13,368 nt of DNA, taken from positions 1 to 13,368 of the forward strand of contig JALOMY010000036.1 in assembly GCA_025455225.1 (NCBI GenBank), written 5' to 3'. This document shows positions 7,835-13,368 of this stretch, piece by piece; the first letter of the stretch is position 1, and every line of letters begins with the position of its first letter. The notes beneath the pieces were generated by a model. It saw nothing but the letters and a program-made list of their open reading frames with translations. It ran no database searches and was not told the origin of the DNA. Source of the DNA: Cyclobacteriaceae bacterium (lineage in GTDB: Bacteria > Bacteroidota > Bacteroidia > Cytophagales > Cyclobacteriaceae). The translations under genes were made by a program, and so were the position numbers.

Positions 7835-7841
7835 GGAAGAA

Positions 7842-7867
7842 AGTGAAGAACACCAACAAAGGCTAGA
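7842..7867 (+). repeat. 26-bp end fragment of the longer intergenic repeat, copy D
   Basis: Identical over 26 bp to 6316-6341 and homologous to the hairpin end of the 126-bp repeats. It follows REP copy 3 by only 7 bp, just as copy A directly abuts REP copy 1, so the two repeat families recur side by side. The 152-bp gap 7746-7897 contains only these repeats and the presumed RAYT promoter region. Confidence 0.7.
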
Positions 7868-7897
7868 GAGGACAGACTAAAGAATCCTTTACAAATT

Positions 7898-8263
7898 CTA
7901 ATGCTCATAATTACAATCAATTTGAAATTCAAATTCATATTCACCGTTGACAACGAACCGAAATGAATTTAAATTTTTGGTAATCTTGTCCTTAACTTTT
8001 ATGTGCTCAAAATCTTTATCGTTAGCATCTGGAACAAGTAAAAGTGTAAACGATTTGTCGCCTTCTTGGATTACTACTGTTTCAAAAGAATGATTCTCTT
8101 TGTCTAAAAATTTATTAATTACAACACCCGAGGTTAGATGAGCATGAAAAAGTTCTTCATGCATTTTACATATATCAGAAGTTTTGCCAACTGTAAGCAG
8201 AATAATAATCATTCCAGCGATTGCAACTAACATGAAATATGTTTGCCATTTTCTAATTACCAT
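7898..8263 (-). CDS. Hypothetical small single-pass membrane protein
   Basis: Not recognised. It is a 121-residue protein with one N-terminal hydrophobic segment (about residues 9-25, YFMLVAIAGMIIILLTV) after a short basic start (MVIRKWQ). This predicts an inner-membrane anchor with the remaining roughly 95 residues outside the cytoplasm. The soluble part has beta-like alternation (SGVVINKFLDKENHSFETVVIQ, SFTLLLVP, SFRFVVNGEYEFEFQIDC) and two cysteines (C32, C117) that could pair. No lipobox is present. The start is ATG 8263. It has no same-strand partner close by: the RAYT gene is 152 bp downstream and a long hairpin repeat lies just upstream. The AT-rich sequence and isolated setting fit an accessory gene. 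Confidence 0.65.
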   Translation of the reverse strand: MVIRKWQTYFMLVAIAGMIIILLTVGKTSDICKMHEELFHAHLTSGVVINKFLDKENHSFETVVIQEGDKSFTLLLVPDANDKDFEHIKVKDKITKNLNSFRFVVNGEYEFEFQIDCNYEH

Positions 8264-8294
8264 AATTTATAAAATTTTATTTTACCCATCTCAC

Positions 8295-8340
8295 CCTTGT
8301 TGGTGCCTGCCTGTGGTAGGCAGGTTCTTCACCAACAAGG
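8295..8340. repeat. Nested hairpin at the end of repeat copy B
   Basis: Outer arms CCTTGTTGGTG (8295-8305) and CACCAACAAGG (8330-8340) pair perfectly over 11 bp. Inside lie a 19-nt hairpin (8306-8324) and TTCTT (8325-8329), left as a bulge. Removing the 19-nt insert leaves an 11-bp stem with a TTCTT loop, which matches the uninterrupted junction seen in copies C and D. No T-run follows on either strand, so it is not a classic terminator. Confidence 0.75.
8306..8324. repeat. 19-nt hairpin module inserted in repeat copy B
   Basis: CCTGCCTGTGGTAGGCAGG, with 7-bp arms CCTGCCT/AGGCAGG and loop GTGGT. It has the same length and outer arms as the module at 7100-7118. It is placed exactly between GGTG and TTCTT, which are adjacent in copies C and D on the minus strand. 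Confidence 0.7.
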
Positions 8341-8450
8341 ATTTTTGTGGTGTACTTAATTACAATCAACATAAATCATCCACCAACTAAACATAACTCG
8401 TTAAGGTTTATTGATGAATTAGTACTCTGTTTCGCAATTCATTCTATATT
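8325..8450 (-). repeat. 126-bp intergenic repeat, copy B
   Basis: Gapless relative of 6948-7073, with the best-conserved stretch at 8325-8351. It occupies most of the 220-bp gap 8264-8483 between the small membrane protein gene and the aquaglyceroporin gene. The frame that is open in copy A is broken by several stops here, which argues that the repeat is non-coding. Confidence 0.65.
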
Positions 8451-8483
8451 GGTACCGAGGTTTAATACCAGATCAATCTGATC

Positions 8484-9188
8484 CTAAAACAACACCTGGT
8501 ACAACCACGCGCCCAGCAAACCACCAATCACCGGTCCCACCACGGGCACCCAGGCATAACTCCAGTCCGATTTACCTTTACCGGAAATAGGTAACAGGAA
8601 ATGCGCAATGCGCGGCCCCAGGTCGCGGGCAGGATTAATTGCAAAACCGGTGGTGCCCCCCAAGCTCAGGCCAATCGCAATGATCAGCAAGCCCACCACC
8701 AGCGGATTTAATCCTTGTGTAAATTCATTGGCCCCGATAAACAATAAGCCCAGGATCAGAACAGTCGTAGCTATGATTTCACTGATGAGGTTGCTTGAAT
8801 ACGAACGTATGGCCGGTCCGGTACAAAAGATACCCAGCTTACCGGCTTCGTTGTCGGTAATTTTCCAATGCGGCAAAAAGTGCAACCAAACCAAAACAGC
8901 ACCTGAAAATGCACCTGCAAACTGGGCCAGTACATAACCGGGTACCAGTTCCCATCCAAAACTACCCGACCAGGCTAGGGCCAGTGTTACAGCCGGATTT
9001 AAATGAGCCCCGCTGATTTTCCCTACCGCATAAATGGCGAGGGTAACCGCCAAACCCCACCCGATCACTATGGTTAACCAGCCTGCATTTTCAGATTTGG
9101 TTTGTTTCAACACAACAGCGGCCACTACGCCATCACCGAGCAAGATGAGAATGAGCGTTCCGAGGTATTCAGCAAGATAAGGAGACAT
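8484..9188 (-). CDS. glpF: Aquaglyceroporin (glycerol facilitator, MIP family)
   Basis: A 234-residue inner-membrane channel of the MIP family. Both half-helix signatures are intact: SGAHLNPAVTLA (NPA 64-66) and TGFAINPARDLGPR (NPA 185-187). The aspartate after the second NPAR (D189) is the hallmark of glycerol-conducting members. By alignment to known GlpF motifs the selectivity filter reads W44, G173, F182 and R188, the same set as the E. coli glycerol facilitator. It should therefore pass glycerol and similar small polyols rather than only water. Six membrane segments and the two re-entrant loops fit the normal length. The start is ATG 9188, divergent from tex with 101 bp between. No glycerol kinase or dehydrogenase gene lies in the window, so it is not in a classical glp operon here. 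Confidence 0.93.
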   Translation of the reverse strand: MSPYLAEYLGTLILILLGDGVVAAVVLKQTKSENAGWLTIVIGWGLAVTLAIYAVGKISGAHLNPAVTLALAWSGSFGWELVPGYVLAQFAGAFSGAVLVWLHFLPHWKITDNEAGKLGIFCTGPAIRSYSSNLISEIIATTVLILGLLFIGANEFTQGLNPLVVGLLIIAIGLSLGGTTGFAINPARDLGPRIAHFLLPISGKGKSDWSYAWVPVVGPVIGGLLGAWLYQVLF

Positions 9189-9242
9189 TGGATTAGCGTT
9201 CAGTTTGTTTTAACTTTAAAAACCGGCATTTAAAATACGCTA

Positions 9243-9272
9243 TTGCCCGTAAAAAACCTTCTCCTAATTTTG
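9243..9272 (+). promoter_or_regulatory. Bacteroidota-type promoter for tex
   Basis: TAATTTTG (9265-9272) matches the Bacteroidota -7 element TAnnTTTG exactly. A TTG (9243-9245) lies 19 bp upstream, at the spacing expected of the -33 element. The start codon at 9290 is only 17 bp after the -7 element, so the mRNA leader would be very short (roughly 10 nt). This is motif evidence only. Confidence 0.6.
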
Positions 9273-9289
9273 CAGCCTTTCAAATCAAA

Positions 9290-11596
9290 ATGGAGCAAGA
9301 GAACCTTAGTCGCTGGGTCGAACAGATCGCCAAAGAACTTTCCCTCACGGTAAAGCATGTTAATGCGGTTGCCGAATTACTTTCCTCGGGATCAACCATT
9401 CCGTTTATATCGCGCTACCGCAAAGAAATGACCGGCAGTATGGACGAGGTCATGATTGCCACGATCCGCGACCGGATTGAACAGCTCCGTGAACTTGATA
9501 AGCGCAGGGAATCCGTTCTTGCTTCCATTGAAAAACAAGGTAAACTCACCCCCGAAATACTTGCGGCTTTGGTCAGTGCCCAGACACTGTCGGAAGTGGA
9601 GGATATTTATCTTCCGTACAAGCCCAAACGAAAGACGCGTGCCAGTGTGGCAAAAGAAAAAGGACTTGAACCCCTGGCGCAGAAATTATTCAACCAGGAA
9701 CCGGGTACTATCGAATCCTTCGCCAACGCTTTTGTTGATGTTGAAAAAGGTGTGAACAACCTGGAAGAGGCATTGGAAGGTGCACGGGATATAATAGCCG
9801 AATGGTTAAGTGAAAATCCGGAGTCAAGAAAGAAACTGCGCGAATTATTCTGGCGTGAAGGTGCAGTCCGTGCCCGTGTAATCAAAGGCAAAGAAACAGA
9901 AGGTCAGAAATTCAAGGATTATTTCGATTGGAACGAACCGATTGCCCATGTTCCATCACATCGTTTGCTTGCGTTACGAAGAGGTGAAAAGGAAGGTTTT
10001 CTAACCCTCGACATGATACCGGAAGATGATTCGGCCATTCAACTGCTGGAACGATTATTTGTAAAAAATGCCAACGCAGCTTCTGAGCAGGTTTCACTGG
10101 CCATCAAGGACGGTTATAAGCGCCTGCTAAGGCCATCCCTAGAAACAGAGATCCGGATGGAATCGAAAATGAAAGCCGATGAAGAAGCGATTAAAGTGTT
10201 TGCTTCAAACCTTAAGGAATTATTGCTGGCCGCTCCGCTCGGACAAAAAAATGTATTGGCCCTTGATCCGGGTTACCGCAGCGGTTGCAAGGTTGTGTGT
10301 CTTGACCGCCAGGGTAAACTTCTCCATCACGATGTGATTTATCCGCACGAGCCGCAAAAACAAACGGCACAGGCATCTGCCTTGATCAAATCACTTTGTG
10401 ATAAGTTTGATATTGAAGCCATTGCCATCGGTAACGGAACAGCCAGCCGCGAAACGGAAGCGTTTGTAAAAAGCATCGGGTTGCCGCATAAGATCATCGT
10501 AATGATGGTGAATGAAAGCGGAGCCTCCGTCTATTCGGCTTCTGAAGCGGCCCGCGATGAGTTTCCCGATAAGGATGTAACGGTGCGTGGTGCGGTTTCC
10601 ATCGGCAGGCGTTTGGTTGATCCACTGGCTGAACTGGTAAAGATTGATGCCAAATCGATTGGTGTAGGCCAGTATCAGCATGATGTGGATCAGGTTAAAC
10701 TCAAGCAGGGCCTCGATGATGTGGTGATCAGCTGTGTGAACTCCGTTGGCGTTGAAGTGAATACGGCCAGCAAGGAATTGCTTTCCTACGTCTCCGGTTT
10801 ATCTCCGGCTCTCGCTAAAAACATAGTTGAGTTCCGAAATCAGAATGGTCCGTTCAAAAGCCGGGAAGAGCTGATGAAGGTGAATCGTTTTGGCGAAAAA
10901 GTATTTGAGCAGGCAGCCGGTTTTCTTCGCATTCATGAAGCTGAAAATCCATTGGATGCAAGCGCTGTGCACCCGGAAAGCTATGCTATTGTGAATCAAA
11001 TGGCCAACGACCTGAAATGTTCCATTAAGGATTTAATGACAAGTGCCGAGCTGCGCAGGCAACTCGATCTTTCCAGGTATGTTTCAGAAAAAACCGGTTT
11101 ACCTACCCTTACCGATATTGTTACTGAACTGGAGAAGCCGGGCCGCGATCCGCGAAAAGTATTTGAAGTATTCACCTTTACAGAAGGTGTAAATACCATT
11201 GAAGATCTGAAGATTGGCATGAAACTACCGGGAATCGTAACCAACGTAACCAACTTCGGAGCTTTCGTTGATGTTGGGGTTCACCAGGACGGCCTGGTGC
11301 ACATCAGCCACCTTGGAGATAAGTTTATTAAAGATCCGAAAGAAGCTGTTTCCGTTCAGCAGAAAGTCATGGTTACGGTAGTAGAGGTAGACGTTGCAAG
11401 AAAACGCATCGGCTTATCGATGAAAAGTAACCCATTTGCAGATGCAGTGCCTGTAACTAAAAATCAAGGAGCCAGCCATCCGGGTAAATCCATAAAACCC
11501 AATAAGCCGGGAGGTAATAAGCCTAATAAGCCTAAACAAAAGGAACTGACCATGGAAGAAAAGCTGGCGCTGCTTAAGGAGAAGTTTAAACGCTAA
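9290..11596 (+). CDS. tex: Tex-family nucleic-acid-binding transcription accessory protein
   Basis: A 768-residue Tex/YhgF homologue, close to the usual length. Domains in order: N-terminal helical Tex region with signature IPFISRYRKEMTG (37-49) and the DIYLPYKPKRKTRA stretch; a YqgF/RNase H-like fold starting near residue 320 (VLALDPGYRSGCKVVCLD) and running to about 450; the conserved GVGQYQHDV (about 457-465); tandem helix-hairpin-helix motifs (about 500-550, LSPALAKNIVEFRNQNGPFKSREELMKV); and an S1 RNA-binding domain (about 640-715, GMKLPGIVTNVTNFGAFVDVGVHQDGLVHISHL). A lysine/proline/asparagine-rich linker (KPNKPGGNKPNKPKQK) and a short terminal helix close the protein. The family binds nucleic acid and associates with transcription; its precise role is debated. 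It is transcribed from its own promoter and converges on parC with 35 bp between stop codons. No clear shared terminator is visible in that gap. Confidence 0.95.
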   Translation: MEQENLSRWVEQIAKELSLTVKHVNAVAELLSSGSTIPFISRYRKEMTGSMDEVMIATIRDRIEQLRELDKRRESVLASIEKQGKLTPEILAALVSAQTLSEVEDIYLPYKPKRKTRASVAKEKGLEPLAQKLFNQEPGTIESFANAFVDVEKGVNNLEEALEGARDIIAEWLSENPESRKKLRELFWREGAVRARVIKGKETEGQKFKDYFDWNEPIAHVPSHRLLALRRGEKEGFLTLDMIPEDDSAIQLLERLFVKNANAASEQVSLAIKDGYKRLLRPSLETEIRMESKMKADEEAIKVFASNLKELLLAAPLGQKNVLALDPGYRSGCKVVCLDRQGKLLHHDVIYPHEPQKQTAQASALIKSLCDKFDIEAIAIGNGTASRETEAFVKSIGLPHKIIVMMVNESGASVYSASEAARDEFPDKDVTVRGAVSIGRRLVDPLAELVKIDAKSIGVGQYQHDVDQVKLKQGLDDVVISCVNSVGVEVNTASKELLSYVSGLSPALAKNIVEFRNQNGPFKSREELMKVNRFGEKVFEQAAGFLRIHEAENPLDASAVHPESYAIVNQMANDLKCSIKDLMTSAELRRQLDLSRYVSEKTGLPTLTDIVTELEKPGRDPRKVFEVFTFTEGVNTIEDLKIGMKLPGIVTNVTNFGAFVDVGVHQDGLVHISHLGDKFIKDPKEAVSVQQKVMVTVVEVDVARKRIGLSMKSNPFADAVPVTKNQGASHPGKSIKPNKPGGNKPNKPKQKELTMEEKLALLKEKFKR

Positions 11597-11631
11597 CACC
11601 TGGAGCCGGTAAAGGCTGCACGCTGTGCTCG

Positions 11632-13368
11632 TTACAATTCCAGTTCAATTGTCTCGCCAACACCAAACGCCTTACCACCGGATGACCCTTCGGTCTTACT
11701 GGTATTCTTTTTAGCTACCTTTTTCGACTCACCTTTTTCGGTTTGCTTTTGCCCACTTTTTTCGATGGGTTTTGGCGTTTCGAAGAGGCTTGCTTGCTCG
11801 GCTTTTTGCTTTTGCTTTTTGGGACTGCTTTCGGCTTGGTTTTGCTTTTGGCTTTTGGGCGATTCGAAGAGGCTTTCTTGTTCGTTGGGCTCCCCTTCTT
11901 TTTTTTTTGGCGACTCGTTACCCTTGATGGTCTCGGTCGCCTCTGTATCATCGTCAGCTTCGCTTTGAAGTTGATCTTCCGGTTCGTCCGGCAAATGAAC
12001 CTTCATTACCTTGTACTGGCTGAGCCGGTTGCCAAGCGCCTTCCATCCTTTCACATCGATGATATCTTCCAGGTTGACCACCTCGGACACCTTCTCTTTC
12101 GACTTTCCTTTGATTAACTCAAGTTCAATTTCAGGTGTTTCACTGGTCGTTACGAGGACCAACCGGGAACCGATGGATTCGGAGATAAATCCGAATTCTT
12201 TGTCGGCTGTGCTGGTTTCAACCAAGAAACGTTTAACCATATGCTGCTTTGACTCCCCATCGATGTATATGGCTGAGATTACTTTCTTTGGATTAAACTT
12301 CTCTACCATCAGGGTCTTTTCCGGATCGAACCTGGTGGTGAGGTCGTAACCAGTAATTCGGTACGAACCGTTGCGCATGAAAGTTATAAGCTGATCATCC
12401 CCATCAAATTTGCCCAGGTATTTACCGCGGCCATCTTTATTAAGCTTCCCGGCATCGGCATCATACCACAAACTCAATTTGCTGAGGGTTGAGGAACCTG
12501 CCCGTACAAAATCAACTTTTCGAATCGGATATTTGGTCAGTGTATTTCCACGCGCTCCGCGGCCTTTTACTTCCAACTCGGCAAAGTCAAATTCAAAGAT
12601 CTTCTTACGGGCCGTACTGGATTGCGACAGTTTTACTTCCACTACCTCTGCCTCACCGTTCGGGTTACCCGAAACATAGTGGACCCTAGAATTAGGGTTA
12701 CCCTGGGTTAAATCATACTCCTTATCGCGGATAACGCCCGGCATGGTAAAGCGTTTAACAAATCCTTTACCGGTCTTGCCATCGGAATAGATCAGGTTAT
12801 ATACCATGCGGTCGTCTCCTTTCTTCCAAACACCCACGTAAAGAATGTCCTTTCCCATAAAGGCTTTCTCTGAAATTCGGCTCACCAGGGCTTTTCCATC
12901 TCTTCGTATAGCAATAATGTCATCCAGCTCGGAGCAATCGCAAATAAACTCATCGCGCTTTAATCCATAGCCTACAAAGCCGTCAGTACGGTTAACATAC
13001 AGCTTCTGGTTAATAGCGATAACTTCCACAGCTGTAACGGATTGGAAGCCCTTGATTTCAGTTTTTCGCTCACGGCCTTTACCATACTTATCCAACAGAT
13101 TCTGGTAATAGGAAATGGCGTATTCTGTAAGATGTTTCAGGTCGTGCTCCGTTTCCTTCAATTGCTTTTCAAGGTCTTTCAATAACTCATCGGCTTTGAA
13201 GGAATCGTATCGGGATATTCGCTTGATCTTGATCTCCGTCAGACGCACAATATCATCCGTTGTGATCTCGCGGTAAAATTTCTTCTTGTGAGGCTTCAGG
13301 CCCTTATCGATGGTGCTGATAACTTCTTCCCAGCTTTCGCACTCTTCAATGTCCCGGTAAATTCGATT
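11632..13368 (-). CDS. parC: DNA topoisomerase IV subunit A, C-terminal part (5' end beyond the window)
   Basis: The frame is open from the stop at 11632 to the right edge, giving 578 visible residues starting NRIYRDIEECESWEEVISTIDKGLKPHKKK; an apparent GTG start at 13248 is not real. The protein is the DNA-binding and strand-passing subunit of topoisomerase IV, which unlinks sister chromosomes. Visible parts are the end of the coiled coil and C-gate (LTEIKIKRISRYDSFKADELLKDLEKQLKETEHDL), then the C-terminal beta-pinwheel with repeated blades. VKGRGARGNTLTKYPIRK is a GyrA-box-like stretch, but degenerate, which favours topoisomerase IV over gyrase. The catalytic tyrosine lies off-window. A disordered Lys/Glu/Gln/Ser tail of about 130 residues follows the last blade, carries two QxSLFExPK repeats and an A10 run, and ends GVGETIELEL. 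It converges on tex. Subunit identity (parC rather than gyrA) is likely, not proven. Confidence 0.9.
   Translation of the reverse strand, partial: NRIYRDIEECESWEEVISTIDKGLKPHKKKFYREITTDDIVRLTEIKIKRISRYDSFKADELLKDLEKQLKETEHDLKHLTEYAISYYQNLLDKYGKGRERKTEIKGFQSVTAVEVIAINQKLYVNRTDGFVGYGLKRDEFICDCSELDDIIAIRRDGKALVSRISEKAFMGKDILYVGVWKKGDDRMVYNLIYSDGKTGKGFVKRFTMPGVIRDKEYDLTQGNPNSRVHYVSGNPNGEAEVVEVKLSQSSTARKKIFEFDFAELEVKGRGARGNTLTKYPIRKVDFVRAGSSTLSKLSLWYDADAGKLNKDGRGKYLGKFDGDDQLITFMRNGSYRITGYDLTTRFDPEKTLMVEKFNPKKVISAIYIDGESKQHMVKRFLVETSTADKEFGFISESIGSRLVLVTTSETPEIELELIKGKSKEKVSEVVNLEDIIDVKGWKALGNRLSQYKVMKVHLPDEPEDQLQSEADDDTEATETIKGNESPKKKEGEPNEQESLFESPKSQKQNQAESSPKKQKQKAEQASLFETPKPIEKSGQKQTEKGESKKVAKKNTSKTEGSSGGKAFGVGETIELEL
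11782..11796 (-). other. Second QASLF peptide repeat in the ParC tail
   Basis: Encodes QASLF followed by ETPK. Together with the QESLF-ESPK copy at 11866-11880, 28 codons upstream in reading direction, it forms a spaced pair in an otherwise low-complexity tail. Its form is close to the bacterial sliding-clamp-binding pentapeptide QL(S/D)LF. Binding is inference. Confidence 0.45.
11866..11880 (-). other. First QESLF peptide repeat in the ParC tail
   Basis: Encodes QESLF followed by ESPK. The DNA of the two copies is similar around the SLFE codons, so the pair may have arisen by local duplication or been kept by selection on the peptide. Confidence 0.45.
11899..11908 (-). other. A10 homopolymer inside parC coding sequence
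   Basis: Ten consecutive T on the plus strand give A10 in the mRNA, read as part of P-K-K-K-E. Runs of this length are prone to polymerase slippage. Loss of one A moves translation to a frame that stays open to a stop at 11715 and is strongly lysine-rich. Confidence 0.5.

Noticed and set aside
8295..8340. Nested hairpin as an intrinsic terminator for glpF
   Set aside because: The stem is strong but no U-tract follows on the minus strand, and the hairpin belongs to a repeat family found elsewhere in the window.
11597..11631. Possible bidirectional terminator between tex and parC
   Set aside because: Only a 4-bp AGCC/GGCT stem can be drawn and no T-run follows on either strand.
11743..12117. 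Plus-strand 124-codon frame opposite the parC tail
   Set aside because: It is the antisense of lysine/glutamate-rich parC codons, giving Phe/Leu-rich sequence; no start signal or domain supports it.
12684..12702. Small palindrome with arms ACCCTA and TAGGGT
   Set aside because: It lies inside parC in a conserved-looking coding stretch with no second copy; probably chance.
13246..13248. GTG as the start of the topoisomerase subunit
   Set aside because: The same frame continues without a stop to the window edge and the 40 extra residues look like normal ParC sequence, so the start is outside.

Overview
The window looks like chromosomal DNA from a member of the Bacteroidota, probably a Cytophagales-like bacterium. 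This is inferred from several things. The topoisomerase IV subunit A has a Bacteroidota-type architecture. A perfect TAnnTTTG promoter element lies upstream of tex. Clear Shine-Dalgarno sequences are largely absent, and lipobox proteins and a Tol-type efflux cassette are present. No search could be run, so the lineage is an inference.

Layout. (1) 1-6249, plus strand: a regulated tripartite efflux locus. It holds a TetR/AcrR regulator with a WHG-type ligand domain, a TolC-like outer-membrane channel, a lipoprotein membrane-fusion (adaptor) protein and a 1016-residue RND pump. Near-palindromes sharing a 16-bp core sit just upstream of both the regulator and the channel gene and are probable operators. 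(2) 6250-8483: an accessory patch with two small unrecognised minus-strand genes (a lipoprotein and a single-pass membrane protein), a RAYT/IS200-like HUH transposase gene, and a dense mosaic of small palindromic repeats. (3) 8484-9188, minus strand: a GlpF-type aquaglyceroporin, divergent from (4) tex at 9290-11596, plus strand, a core nucleic-acid-binding protein. (5) 11632-13368, minus strand, convergent with tex: the C-terminal two thirds of topoisomerase IV subunit A (parC), running off the right edge.

The least ordinary part is the repeat mosaic. Three REP-like hairpins share an unpaired T and show compensatory stem changes, and two of them flank the RAYT gene in inverted orientation. 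A second family (a 126-bp element in two diverged copies, plus two identical 26-bp end fragments) lies next to them. A 19-nt hairpin module is inserted precisely into one member of each family, which looks like hairpin-in-hairpin nesting.

The parC tail is the second point of interest. It has two spaced QxSLFExPK repeats that resemble sliding-clamp-binding peptides. It also has an A10 coding run, where loss of one A would switch the end of the protein to a long lysine-rich tail. No rRNA, tRNA, CRISPR array or complete insertion sequence was seen.
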